A stretch of 23,139 nt of DNA from Deltaproteobacteria bacterium (GTDB lineage: Bacteria; Desulfobacterota; Desulfobacteria; Desulfobacterales; C00003060): the NCBI GenBank assembly GCA_019309815.1, contig JAFDFO010000009.1, forward strand, positions 1-23,139, given 5' to 3'. Within the stretch, counting starts at the first letter, position 1. Every line of letters begins with the position of its first letter. Position numbers and translations under genes: made by a program. Below are positions 14,573 to 22,799 of the stretch, piece after piece. The notes beneath the pieces were generated by a model. That model did not search any database and had not been told where the DNA came from. It saw nothing but the letters and a program-made list of their open reading frames with translations.

Positions 14573-15256
14573 ATGGATATTTACCCTATCACAGTGCTTC
14601 TTGTTGAAGACGACGAAGATGATTATATCATTTTGCGCGATTTGCTTCTGGGACTAGAGGCAGGAAAATTTCGTCTCGACTGGGCAGCAACGTATGACGC
14701 GGCCATAGAACAAATGGCGCGCAATCAACACGATGTTTTTCTGGTCGACTACGTTCTTGGCGAGCGAAATGGGATAGAGCTCTTGAATGAAGCACGGGAA
14801 AAGGGCTGCGACGCCCCGATAATCCTCCTCACCGGGAGAGGCGATCGCGAGGTGGACATGGCGGCGATGAAGGCTGGAGCTGCAGACTATCTGAACAAAG
14901 ATGAGATACGAGCGCCTGTACTGGAGCGTTCTATCCGCTATGCCATTGAGCGTAAACGATCGGAGGAGGAGCGATTGCAGAGAGAGAAGCTGCAAGTCGT
15001 CCTCGAAATGGCTGGCGCCGTCTGCCACGAAATGAACCAGCCCATCCAGGTCATTTCCGGACATTCCGAACTTATGTTGATGGACATGACCGAAGACGAT
15101 CCTTTTTATGAAAAAATCAAGACCATTGAAGAACAAACAACTAAAATGGGGGAAATAACAAGAAGGCTGACGGAAATCACGAGATACGAAACTGAGGATT
15201 ATATCGGCAGTACTAGGATTATCGATATTGAGAAAGCCTCAGAGAAGAAGGAATAA
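14573..15256 (+). CDS. Receiver domain fused to a histidine dimerization domain, no ATPase domain
   Basis: This 227-aa protein has an N-terminal receiver (1-127: EDDEDD 12-17, phospho-acceptor Asp59, Thr87, Lys109) followed by a coiled coil and a HisKA-like helix pair with CHEMNQPIQVISGHSELML (151-169, His152). It stops soon after the second helix (TRYETEDYIGSTRIIDIEKAS). No N, G1 or G2 box of an ATPase domain follows before the stop, so it cannot autophosphorylate by itself. The start is ATG at 14573 because GGAGG lies 5 nt upstream; an upstream in-frame ATG would overlap the previous gene. His152 could be a phosphotransfer site fed by the neighbouring kinase (inference). Confidence 0.88.
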   Translation: MDIYPITVLLVEDDEDDYIILRDLLLGLEAGKFRLDWAATYDAAIEQMARNQHDVFLVDYVLGERNGIELLNEAREKGCDAPIILLTGRGDREVDMAAMKAGAADYLNKDEIRAPVLERSIRYAIERKRSEEERLQREKLQVVLEMAGAVCHEMNQPIQVISGHSELMLMDMTEDDPFYEKIKTIEEQTTKMGEITRRLTEITRYETEDYIGSTRIIDIEKASEKKE

Positions 15257-15287
15257 GGGAGATTCTTGAACCAGTATAGAGCGGTTG

Positions 15288-16700
15288 TCAACGCTTGATC
15301 CAGCTAACCCCCACCATAGCCACGAGAGAGAGAATAATCGGCAGGATGCTCAAATACTGAGGTCCCAGTAGATGATGTAGAAGATCCACACCACCACTCG
15401 TAAGGACGGCTTTCATCAAGGTCCCGCCATAGATCTTGCCCAGGATAGCCGCACTCCCTCCGACCAAAATCGCCCAAAGCGCCCCCGATGATGTAATCTT
15501 GAGCTTCTCGCGATAGAAGCTGGCAAGGGTGGGCAACACTACACCTCCAACAAACACGGTATACCCGAGAAGCAGGGAGGAAATGATTCCCTGTTGAAAG
15601 CTGGCAACAAGCCAGGCAGTCCCACCCACGGCCAGGAGGGCCCACCTGGTGACTCTGAGATGCTGCTCCTGTGAGCCCTTGCGAAGAGGGCCCACCACGT
15701 TCAGGGAAAGGATGGTTGAAGCAGAGATGAGGCACGTGTCGGCAGAGGACATGATCGCTCCCAGAAAGCCTGCCACAATCAGACCTTGCAGGCCTATTGG
15801 TATGAGGGCGCTCAGGGTGTGTGGCAGAGCAGTCTCAGCAGGGATTCCAGGAAATTGGGCACGGGCCAGCACCCCGAAGAAAGCCAATAGGAAAGAGAGA
15901 GGAATGACGAACAGGGCAGCCAGCAAGGCAGATTTTCGGGCAACCTGATCGTTCTGGGCACACAGGACCCTTGAATAGATGTCCGGACCAACGATGTATG
16001 GAAGTCCCACGATCAAAGGATAGAAGACCAGGACCTCATACCAGCCAAAGGAGGATGAGACCGGAAACCGGAGGTGCTGCGGCGGAACCTGCTTTAACAT
16101 GGTGTCCAGGGGGCTCTGGGATTCTATCAGGAAGGCCAGTGCAATGAGAAGGCCCCCTATGAACAACATCAGCTGCCAGAAGTCGGTCCTGATCACAGAA
16201 AGCTGTCCGCCCCAGAACGTATACACAACGAATACAATCGCGACAATTCCAAGTGCGAGCTGGAAATCAAGAGAAAGAACCCCGGACAGGAGTCGCCCTC
16301 CCGCAATCATCTGGGCGGCTATCACGCCACACCAGGCCACGGCAATCATCAGCCCAGCGGGCACTGCAACTTTGTCGCCATAAGCCTCCTTCAGAATATC
16401 AGGAAGGGTATAAACACGAAGGGCGCGAACACGTGACGCCAGGAAGAAACCAAAGGGAATGAGGGCAATCCCTCCAATCAGAGACCACCAGGCACCCGTG
16501 AACCCGCGAGAGTACCCCAGGCCGATAATGCCCATCGTGGAGGAGGCTCCGAAGATGGTTGCCACCAGCGAAGCAGTTACCCTGCTGGTAGAATATCTGC
16601 GTTCTGCCACCCAGTACGATTCAGCACTTTGACGTCTGCTGCGCCACCCAACAAAGAGCATCACGGAGAAATATGCCACAATCACAATAAGGTCTACCAT
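15288..16700 (-). CDS. Sodium:solute symporter (SSS family)
   Basis: This 470-aa polytopic membrane protein of about 12-13 helices belongs to the PutP/PanF-like SSS family, which couples Na+ to uptake of small organic solutes. FGASSTMGIIGLGY in the first core helix, the AWWSLIGG segment and SSADTCLISASTILSLN (the helix forming the Na2 site in relatives) are visible. The length is in the family range. The substrate cannot be inferred; proline, pantothenate and monocarboxylates occur among relatives. ATG at 16700 has AGGGAT upstream. It converges with the signalling cassette and lies on the same strand as the AEC permease, separated by a 289-nt repeat-bearing gap. Confidence 0.9.
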   Translation of the reverse strand: MVDLIVIVAYFSVMLFVGWRSRRQSAESYWVAERRYSTSRVTASLVATIFGASSTMGIIGLGYSRGFTGAWWSLIGGIALIPFGFFLASRVRALRVYTLPDILKEAYGDKVAVPAGLMIAVAWCGVIAAQMIAGGRLLSGVLSLDFQLALGIVAIVFVVYTFWGGQLSVIRTDFWQLMLFIGGLLIALAFLIESQSPLDTMLKQVPPQHLRFPVSSSFGWYEVLVFYPLIVGLPYIVGPDIYSRVLCAQNDQVARKSALLAALFVIPLSFLLAFFGVLARAQFPGIPAETALPHTLSALIPIGLQGLIVAGFLGAIMSSADTCLISASTILSLNVVGPLRKGSQEQHLRVTRWALLAVGGTAWLVASFQQGIISSLLLGYTVFVGGVVLPTLASFYREKLKITSSGALWAILVGGSAAILGKIYGGTLMKAVLTSGGVDLLHHLLGPQYLSILPIILSLVAMVGVSWIKR

Positions 16701-16770
16701 TGCTTATCCCTGCAGAAGTAGAGTTTAAGACTCTCAAGAATGGTAAAGCCAAACCAGCAAAGGCCTTTTC

Positions 16771-16948
16771 AAATCCGAAATTCGAATATCGAAGCACGAA
16801 ACAAATTCAAAACTCGAATGTCTCAATGACAGAAAAATGCCATACATGCTTTAGGCCCAAAAAGGCGTTTCGTACGATTTAGTTTTGGTCATTTGGACTT
16901 TGGTCATTTGATATTGTTTAGGATTTCGAATTTCGTGCTTCGAATTTA
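16771..16948. repeat. Dispersed palindromic repeat, copy A
   Basis: The outer arms CGAAGCACGAAA near the left end and TTTCGTGCTTCG near the right end are inverted copies, and GAAATTCGAA sits beside the left arm. The right half also has GGTCATTTGGACTTTGGTCA and CATTTGATATTGTTT. The same pieces recur in copy B at 20799-21002. The middle is not conserved. This fills most of the 289-nt gap between the two transporter genes, and I see no gene in it. Confidence 0.8.
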
Positions 16949-16989
16949 ACATCGTAACAACCCAGAGATGCTTCACATACCTCCCCACC

Positions 16990-17913
16990 CTATCCCGTGA
17001 TTCCCAACCACACCGCAAAGGTAATGGCAGAAAGCATGGTGTTGATCGAAATGGCAGCAATGGCAAGCTCCACGTCACCCCCCATTTCGGTGGCCATGAC
17101 ATAGGTCAGGGTGGCTGTAGGGGCTGCCAGCAGGATGAGGCCGGGTAAGTAGTCATGAGTCGCCACACCAAACCACGTATATAGAAAGTAACCTGAGGCA
17201 GGGAGCACGACAAGTTTGAGCATGCCGGCCCCTAAGGCCCTTGAAAGACGCAGGCGAATCAGCTCAAAAGAGAGCGATGCCCCAATGACTATAAGGGCCA
17301 GGGGCAAGGCAAGGCCACTCAGGATCTTCAGGCTCCGGTCTATGAGTAAGGGAACCGACACGCCCGAGATGGAAAAGGCCATACCTGCCAAAGCAGACAG
17401 GATCACCGGATTACCCACGACACGGCCGGCCATGAACCGCAGATCGCGCCATGTGAGTGAGCCAGCGGAACATACCTGAAGAACTATGACTGCAAGAGAA
17501 TTCTGCAAGAGCATCAGAAAACCGGCAATAATACCGGCACGCACAAACCCGTCGGTCCCGAGGAAGTAGAAGGCGACTGCAAGGCCGATGTAGCCGAGAT
17601 TGCCGTGAAAGGAACTCTGCATGAAGGTACCAAGTCCGGTTCGGGGAATACGGGCAAGTGAGCCAGCGGCAAACGAAAGGAGAAAAACCAGCAAAACCGG
17701 TAATAATGTGCAGCCCAACAGTGTCGCGTTAAATTGCTCGGTAAAGGATGCTGCCGCAATTTCTCGAAAAATCATGGCGGGCACGGCTACGTAGTAGACC
17801 AAACGGTTGGCAGGACCCAGGAGCTGGACCGGTACCAGGCCCTTATGGCGAACAAACCAGCCAAGAAAGATGATTGCAAAAATAGGAATGATAGTGCTGA
17901 GGATGTTCACCAT
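16990..17913 (-). CDS. AEC-family (auxin efflux carrier-like) permease
   Basis: This 307-aa integral membrane protein is of the AEC/BART superfamily. It has about ten hydrophobic helices in two halves, starting with MVNILSTIIPIFAIIFLGWF and including GNPVILSALAGM midway, a conserved loop in these carriers. Bacterial members export or import carboxylates such as malate or malonate; the substrate here is unknown. ATG at 17913 has GGGGGAG about 10 nt upstream. It is divergent from selA and lies downstream of nothing else on its strand. Confidence 0.9.
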   Translation of the reverse strand: MVNILSTIIPIFAIIFLGWFVRHKGLVPVQLLGPANRLVYYVAVPAMIFREIAAASFTEQFNATLLGCTLLPVLLVFLLSFAAGSLARIPRTGLGTFMQSSFHGNLGYIGLAVAFYFLGTDGFVRAGIIAGFLMLLQNSLAVIVLQVCSAGSLTWRDLRFMAGRVVGNPVILSALAGMAFSISGVSVPLLIDRSLKILSGLALPLALIVIGASLSFELIRLRLSRALGAGMLKLVVLPASGYFLYTWFGVATHDYLPGLILLAAPTATLTYVMATEMGGDVELAIAAISINTMLSAITFAVWLGITG

Positions 17914-18105
17914 CCGGAAAGTGCTCCCCCACCCAATTGATGACGCGTTAACCGCAAGTCTACCGACTATAATGGCTCAACACGGCATTGCAAGGTTAAA
18001 GTGGGGTGACAAGCGTTTCGCTTTTTTGCCATGACAAGTAGGTCCCAAATGTGTTATGAACGCAAAGAAAACAGAAACATAGACACTATTCTCAGGGAGA
18101 TAAGT

Positions 18106-19521
18106 GTGGAGCCAAAACAGCAGAGCCTGTTGCGCAAGCTGCCAGGCGTGGATCATGTTCTGGATTTGTGGGACAAAGCCCAGCCTTTAGCAGACGTGCC
18201 AAGAACCTTACTGGTACAGTCCATCCGTACCACTCTGGACCAACTTCGCACTGAGATTCTTGCGGGCGATGAACTCCTCGATGAGGCCGTCTTTGCCGAC
18301 AGTCAGCTTTTGAATCTAGTCTCACAACAAGTAAGCAAAAGCATGGAATTCAGCCTGAAGCGCGTCATTAACGCCACGGGCGTGGTTGTTCACACCAACC
18401 TGGGTCGCTCTTTGCTCCCTGAAAGCGCAGTGAAACGCTTGGTTGAGGTTTCCAGCCGTTATTCGAATCTGGAGTTCGATCTGGAAAGAGGAGTTCGTGG
18501 CTCAAGATACAGCTGTGTAGAAGATATTCTGTGCGAGATAAGTGGTGCGGAAGCGGCTATGGTCGTGAACAACAACGCCGGTGCTGTCTTCCTGTCCTTA
18601 GACACGCTGGCCAAAGGTAGAGAAGTCATTGTTTCAAGGGGTGAGCTGGTCGAAATCGGGGGTTCATTCCGCATTCCGGACGTTATGGCCCGCAGCGGAG
18701 CCAGCTTGGTCGAGGTCGGCACTACTAACCGAACACACCTGCCGGACTATGAAGGCGCAATCCGTGACGAGACGGCGTTACTCCTCAAGGTCCACACCAG
18801 TAATTTCAGCATGCTCGGTTTTACTGCCGACGTCCATCTGGACGACCTGGTCGCCCTTGGCGCCAAATACCATATTCCCGTCATGAAAGACCTGGGCAGC
18901 GGCAACTTTGTGGATTTATCCAAATACGGCCTCATGAAGGAGACCACGGTTCAGGAGACCGTGGCAACTGGTGTTGATGTAGTCACCTTCAGTGGGGACA
19001 AGATGCTGGGAGGGCCCCAGGCGGGGATCATTGTGGGCCGAAAGGATGTGGTCGAGAGCATTAAAAAGAACCCGATCAACCGGGCGCTTCGAATCGACAA
19101 ACTGACGCTGGCAGCACTTGAAGCCACGCTTCACCTCTATCGGGATGAAGCTGAGGCTATGTCGGCTATTCCCACGCTGCGCATGCTCACCCTCTCTCCC
19201 AGGGTTATTGCCAACAAGGCCAGACGACTCCGGAAGCGATTGAACGGGCTGGGAAACAACCGGCTGGAGGCCGTCATCATCGATTCCTCATCTAAAGTGG
19301 GTGGCGGTGCCCTACCCCTTCAGGAGCTTCCCACAAAGTGCGTGGGCGTCATGATAGAGAGACTCTCAGCCAATGCCATAGAGCGCCTCATGCGCAGTTC
19401 TGCCCCACCGATCATCGGGCATATTGAAAACGACGTGTTTATCATGGACGTTCGCACCGTACAGGATGAAGAAATTGGCATCATTGCCTCGGCATTCACA
19501 AGGATACTTACGGAGGGCTGA
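18106..19521 (+). CDS. selA: L-seryl-tRNA(Sec) selenium transferase (selenocysteine synthase)
   Basis: SelA is a PLP enzyme that converts Ser-tRNA(Sec) to Sec-tRNA(Sec) using selenophosphate. INATGVVVHTNLGRSLL, MVVNNNAGAVFL and the Schiff-base lysine in TFSGDKMLGGPQAG are present. I chose GTG at 18106 (471 aa) because AGGGAG lies 5 nt upstream and the product then starts close to the family's 'LRKLPGVDHVL'; the PLP lysine becomes Lys299, near E. coli Lys295. An in-frame ATG at 18031 would add 25 residues but has no Shine-Dalgarno. The presence of selA implies that selenoproteins, selD, selB and tRNA(Sec) exist elsewhere in the genome. Its TGA is directly followed by the GTG of the next gene. 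Confidence 0.95.
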   Translation: MEPKQQSLLRKLPGVDHVLDLWDKAQPLADVPRTLLVQSIRTTLDQLRTEILAGDELLDEAVFADSQLLNLVSQQVSKSMEFSLKRVINATGVVVHTNLGRSLLPESAVKRLVEVSSRYSNLEFDLERGVRGSRYSCVEDILCEISGAEAAMVVNNNAGAVFLSLDTLAKGREVIVSRGELVEIGGSFRIPDVMARSGASLVEVGTTNRTHLPDYEGAIRDETALLLKVHTSNFSMLGFTADVHLDDLVALGAKYHIPVMKDLGSGNFVDLSKYGLMKETTVQETVATGVDVVTFSGDKMLGGPQAGIIVGRKDVVESIKKNPINRALRIDKLTLAALEATLHLYRDEAEAMSAIPTLRMLTLSPRVIANKARRLRKRLNGLGNNRLEAVIIDSSSKVGGGALPLQELPTKCVGVMIERLSANAIERLMRSSAPPIIGHIENDVFIMDVRTVQDEEIGIIASAFTRILTEG

Positions 19522-20793
19522 GTGGAAGACGAATTGGTTGGAGCAAATGCTCTAAAAGAGGAATTTCGAGACTTACCAACGCCTGAGCAATTCCCGGGGG
19601 TCTTTGAATCGTTTGCGGAAAAAACCAACCGGTTCGCCGTGCTGGTGGTTCGCATCGATGATTTTATCACGATTTTTGAACGCCTTGGAGAGAATATCAC
19701 TTCAAATCTTCTCGTCAGGGTAGGACGTATCATAGAAAGCATGAGCAGAACGTCCGGCATGACGTGGGGACGGCTTCGCCATGAGGAATTCGCGTGTCTT
19801 TGCCAAGACGTGGATGAACCCAAGGGCCTTGAACTGGCGGAAGAGATACGGAACCGGGTTCAAATAGGAGGGGAAGAAACGGTGTCTATCGGCCTGGCAG
19901 TTTTCCCCTTCTGGCCTTTCGAGAAGACCACCGTTCTGGACAATGCTCAGAAGGCCCTGGACCACGCTGCCTTCTTCGGACCGAACACGGTTACACCTTT
20001 TGATGCTGTGAGCCTCAACATCAGCGCAGACAAGCTCTATCAATATGGGGATATAGAGGGAGCCATCGAGGAATTCAAGAAGGCCCTCGCTGTAAATCCC
20101 GAAGACGTGAACGTCCATAACAGCCTTGGGGTCTGTTATGGCGTACAAGGAGAGTCGGACCTGGCTATTGATGCTTTTGAGACAGCCATCCGGTTTGATC
20201 CAACTGATGTGATGGCCACGTTCAATCTTGGGCTTGCTCACATCAAGCAGGGCGACCAGGAAAAAGCACTGGAGCTGTTTCTTCACGCCCACGAACTCGA
20301 CGAAGACAACCCGGAGGTAGCCTATCAGATAGGCGTGTGCCACCAGGAAAAGGGTGAAACCGATCCGGCCATTGAGTTTCTCGAAAAAGCCGCAGCCAAC
20401 TCCCCCAAGGGAGCCCATGTGTTCCGGGCCCTGGGAGAGTGTTACCTGAAAAAGGAGATGCATCAGGAGGCAGCCAAGGCGTATGAGAAAGTCATCAGAC
20501 TGAACCCAACCGATGCGAAGAGTCTGAGTACGCTGGGTTACCTCTATGGGGTTATCGGTGAGAATCTCGAAATCGCTATTGTCCTTTGTCGAGAAAGCAC
20601 CAAGATTGACCCGGACAACAGTCTCTACCGATACCGATTGGGCAAGCTTTACCAGCAAAGCCAGGATTATGAGAATGCCGTAAAGGAGCTTAAGATAGCA
20701 GCAGATCTGGGTGAGGATTGCGCTGATTTGATCCGCGACACGGAAGTCCTTATGAACGAAGAGGCTGATACCGAACAGGCGGAGACAGGATAA
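19522..20793 (+). CDS. Degenerate GGDEF domain fused to TPR repeats
   Basis: This 423-aa protein has no signal peptide or membrane helix. Residues about 37-165 follow the fold of a diguanylate cyclase (FAVLVVRIDDF, then VSIGLAVFP), but the catalytic GGDEF is replaced by RHEEF (86-90), so it is probably not a cyclase. From about 168 to 405 there are about six tetratricopeptide repeats (for example YQYGDIEGAIEEFKKALAVNP and ATFNLGLAHIKQGDQEKALE). The start is GTG at 19522, directly after the selA stop, with GGAGGG upstream, so it is translationally linked to selA. A scaffold or regulatory role is likely; a link to selenium metabolism is only suggested by position. Confidence 0.85.
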   Translation: MEDELVGANALKEEFRDLPTPEQFPGVFESFAEKTNRFAVLVVRIDDFITIFERLGENITSNLLVRVGRIIESMSRTSGMTWGRLRHEEFACLCQDVDEPKGLELAEEIRNRVQIGGEETVSIGLAVFPFWPFEKTTVLDNAQKALDHAAFFGPNTVTPFDAVSLNISADKLYQYGDIEGAIEEFKKALAVNPEDVNVHNSLGVCYGVQGESDLAIDAFETAIRFDPTDVMATFNLGLAHIKQGDQEKALELFLHAHELDEDNPEVAYQIGVCHQEKGETDPAIEFLEKAAANSPKGAHVFRALGECYLKKEMHQEAAKAYEKVIRLNPTDAKSLSTLGYLYGVIGENLEIAIVLCRESTKIDPDNSLYRYRLGKLYQQSQDYENAVKELKIAADLGEDCADLIRDTEVLMNEEADTEQAETG

Positions 20794-20798
20794 CGGAT

Positions 20799-21002
20799 AA
20801 AATTCGAAGCACGAAATTCGAAATTCGAAACAAATCCAAAATATGAATTACCAAATGTTCAAAACAACTGACTTCATGCTCGATATTGCATCGCCGTTTC
20901 CGCGGCCATCCGTTTCGGTCATTTGAATTTCTGTCATTCGATATTGTTTGCGGCTCACGCCTTGAAAACATCACGGATTTGGATATTCGAATTTCGGATT
21001 TA
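20799..21002. repeat. Dispersed palindromic repeat, copy B
   Basis: This is the second copy of the element at 16771-16948. The left arm has AATTCGAAGCACGAAATTCG and the right arm has GGTCATTTGAATTT, CATTCGATATTGTTT and ATTCGAATTTCGG. Its arms are imperfect inverted repeats and its centre is unrelated to that of copy A. It occupies nearly all of the 246-nt gap before gmhA, and no gene is seen in it. Confidence 0.8.
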
Positions 21003-21039
21003 AGCTGATCAACACTCACACACTACGGAACAGACCTTA

Positions 21040-21627
21040 ATGAAGGATATCGTTCTACAAGCTTTTGAAGAGAGCACTCGCGTAAAGGAGCAGTTTGCCA
21101 AAGAGAACGCGGATGTTCTTGTGACGGCTGCGCAGCGCCTGGCGACCTGTTTTGCAGCGGACCACAAACTTCTCCTTTTTGGCAACGGAGGCAGTGCTGC
21201 GGATGCCCAGCACATTGCAGCAGAGTTCGTAAACCGGTTTGCTATAGAGCGCAGACCGCTGCCCGCAATCGCCTTAACCACGGACACCTCCATCTTGACC
21301 AGTATCGCCAATGACTACTCTTTTGATGAAGTCTTTTCCAAGCAGATCAAGGCCCTGGGGAGAAAAGACGACATTGCCATGGGGATCAGTACAAGCGGCA
21401 GCTCCAGGAATGTTATTGTCGCCATGAAAACGGCACGTGATATGGGCCTTTACACGATAGGACTGACCGGATGCGGTGGCGGCGAACTGGCTGATTGTTC
21501 CGACCTCGCCCTGGTTGTGGATTCTCAGGCCACTCCCCGTATCCAGGAAACCCATGTCACGGCGGCCCACATTCTGTGCGAACTTGTAGAGCGAATCCTC
21601 TTCCCTGAGAGCTTCGCAGTACCATAA
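21040..21627 (+). CDS. gmhA: Sedoheptulose 7-phosphate isomerase
   Basis: This 195-aa SIS-domain protein catalyses sedoheptulose-7-phosphate to D-glycero-D-manno-heptose 7-phosphate, the first step to LPS core heptose. GNGGSAADAQHIAAEF (48-63) is the family signature, with His58 and Glu62 plus Gln169 and His177 in the places of the E. coli metal/active-site residues (His61, Glu65, Gln172, His180). STSGSS (117-122) is the phosphate-binding loop. It indicates a Gram-negative envelope with heptose. The Shine-Dalgarno before ATG 21040 is weak. No heptose kinase/adenylyltransferase (hldE) is in the window. Confidence 0.93.
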   Translation: MKDIVLQAFEESTRVKEQFAKENADVLVTAAQRLATCFAADHKLLLFGNGGSAADAQHIAAEFVNRFAIERRPLPAIALTTDTSILTSIANDYSFDEVFSKQIKALGRKDDIAMGISTSGSSRNVIVAMKTARDMGLYTIGLTGCGGGELADCSDLALVVDSQATPRIQETHVTAAHILCELVERILFPESFAVP

Positions 21628-21637
21628 CACGACGCGA

Positions 21638-21810
21638 ATGTCCGTTATCTGTTGTCGGTTGTGTGTGGTTAGTCGTGTGTTGTCCGTTGCAAACGTCGGG
21701 AAACGAATCGATTCATATTGAGAACAAAGACAGGGCGTAGCACGCGCATGTCTCCCTCAACTGGTCGGGACTCTGGGTGCAACTGACTACGGACCACGGA
21801 CGACGGACAT
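21638..21810. repeat. Imperfect long inverted repeat with GTCCGT units
   Basis: The left arm (from 21638, ATGTCCGTTATCTGTTGTCG and on) is roughly the inverse of the right arm (21781-21810, ending ACGGACGACGGACAT). GTCCGTT recurs. This fills much of the 252-nt gap between gmhA and the deoxyhypusine-synthase-like gene. No gene is visible in it. Confidence 0.55.
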
Positions 21811-21879
21811 GACGAATCCATAAATTACTGACCGATTTACGATTACTCGGTTTAGCACTAAGCAATTACTCAATAAGCC

Positions 21880-22782
21880 ATGGATAAACCAAAACCCATA
21901 GATTTGTCTGGTCTAAAGACGTACCCCCTGGAATCCCGGAAGAGCAAGGTGGATCGCGCAGATTTTGCGCATCCATGGAAACCGGGCGGGTCGCTGGAAG
22001 ATTTCCTGGAACGATCCCCCAACATCCTGGCTGCCAAGGATTTTCGGGCAGTTGTTTCAGCCATTGCTAAGGCTCACAAGGCCGGCAAACACGTGGTGCT
22101 GGCCATGGGTGCCCATGTCATTAAAGTGGGCCTCAACCCCATCCTCATTGACCTGATGGAGCGGGGGATCATCACCGGTATTGCCATGAACGGGGCCGGT
22201 ATCATACACGACCTTGAACTGGCCATGATCGGCAGGACCTCGGAAGACGTTCTGGAGGGTTTGGAACACGGGGCCTTTGGCATGGCACAGGAAACCGCGG
22301 ATTTCTTGAACCGCGCCATTGCAGAGGCCGGCAAGCAGGATCTGGGCCTCGGACAGGCCGTGGGACAGGCAATCATGGCGGAAAATCTCCCTTTTGCCAA
22401 AGACAGCATCTTTGCAGCGGCTGCGCGGCTTGATATTCCGGCGACCGTTCATGTGGCCATCGGAACGGACATTATTCATATCCATCCCGGATTCGACGCC
22501 GGGGCTGCCGGCAAGGCATCCCATCTCGATTTCAGGATCTTCTCCTCAGTGGTTGCTGGATTGGAGGAAGGGGTTTACCTGAATGTAGGCTCTGCAGTGA
22601 TCTTGCCCGAAGTCTTCCTGAAGGCTCTCACCCTGGTTCGGAATACAGGACACAAAGTGGAGCGATTTACTGCCGTGAACATGGACTTCATCCAGCACTA
22701 CCGCTCCACAGCATGGGCGGGGCAGGCTATACCCTTATCGGACACCATGAAATCATGTTTCCCCTCCTTGCGGCAGCCGTGA
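21880..22782 (+). CDS. Deoxyhypusine synthase-like protein, C-terminus frameshifted
   Basis: The 300-aa frame has a Rossmann-like core resembling deoxyhypusine synthase: MGAHVIKVGLNPILIDLMER, then GIAMNGAGIIHDLELAMIG. Bacterial relatives form a DHS-like family of uncertain function, since bacteria lack eIF5A. After Arg275 (HYR) the frame reads STAWAGQAIPLSDTMK and stops, but a second frame from 22713 gives GGAGYTLIGHHEIMFPLLAA and further to a TAA at 22799. That resembles the expected end of the family (compare PLLVAE in DHS). A frameshift, probably with a small deletion, therefore lies near 22702-22712. It is either a real lesion or a sequencing/assembly error. The Shine-Dalgarno is weak. 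Confidence 0.72.
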   Translation: MDKPKPIDLSGLKTYPLESRKSKVDRADFAHPWKPGGSLEDFLERSPNILAAKDFRAVVSAIAKAHKAGKHVVLAMGAHVIKVGLNPILIDLMERGIITGIAMNGAGIIHDLELAMIGRTSEDVLEGLEHGAFGMAQETADFLNRAIAEAGKQDLGLGQAVGQAIMAENLPFAKDSIFAAAARLDIPATVHVAIGTDIIHIHPGFDAGAAGKASHLDFRIFSSVVAGLEEGVYLNVGSAVILPEVFLKALTLVRNTGHKVERFTAVNMDFIQHYRSTAWAGQAIPLSDTMKSCFPSLRQP

Positions 22783-22799
22783 TTGAAAAGCTGGAGTAA
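22713..22799 (+). other. Displaced C-terminal coding segment of the DHS-like gene
   Basis: Read in the shifted frame from ATG-like 22713, this stretch encodes MGGAGYTLIGHHEIMFPLLA followed by AAVIEKLE and a TAA stop at 22797-22799. It overlaps the out-of-frame end of the upstream frame. It has no ribosome-binding site of its own, so it is read as the original C-terminus of the deoxyhypusine-synthase-like protein. Confidence 0.65.

Noticed and set aside
18011..18027. Intrinsic terminator (AAGCG-TTT-CGCTT then T-run) before selA
   Set aside because: The stem is only 5 bp with a 3-nt loop and there is no plus-strand gene upstream for it to serve, so it is too weak to list as a feature.
18031..18105. 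Upstream ATG as the selA start (25 extra residues)
   Set aside because: No Shine-Dalgarno precedes it, and the extra residues are unlike SelA N-termini; GTG at 18106 has AGGGAG and gives the usual length.
19702..20658. Minus-strand open frame of 318 codons over the GGDEF-TPR gene
   Set aside because: It is long, but the plus strand has regular TPR periodicity, a GTG start with good ribosome-binding site and coupling to selA.
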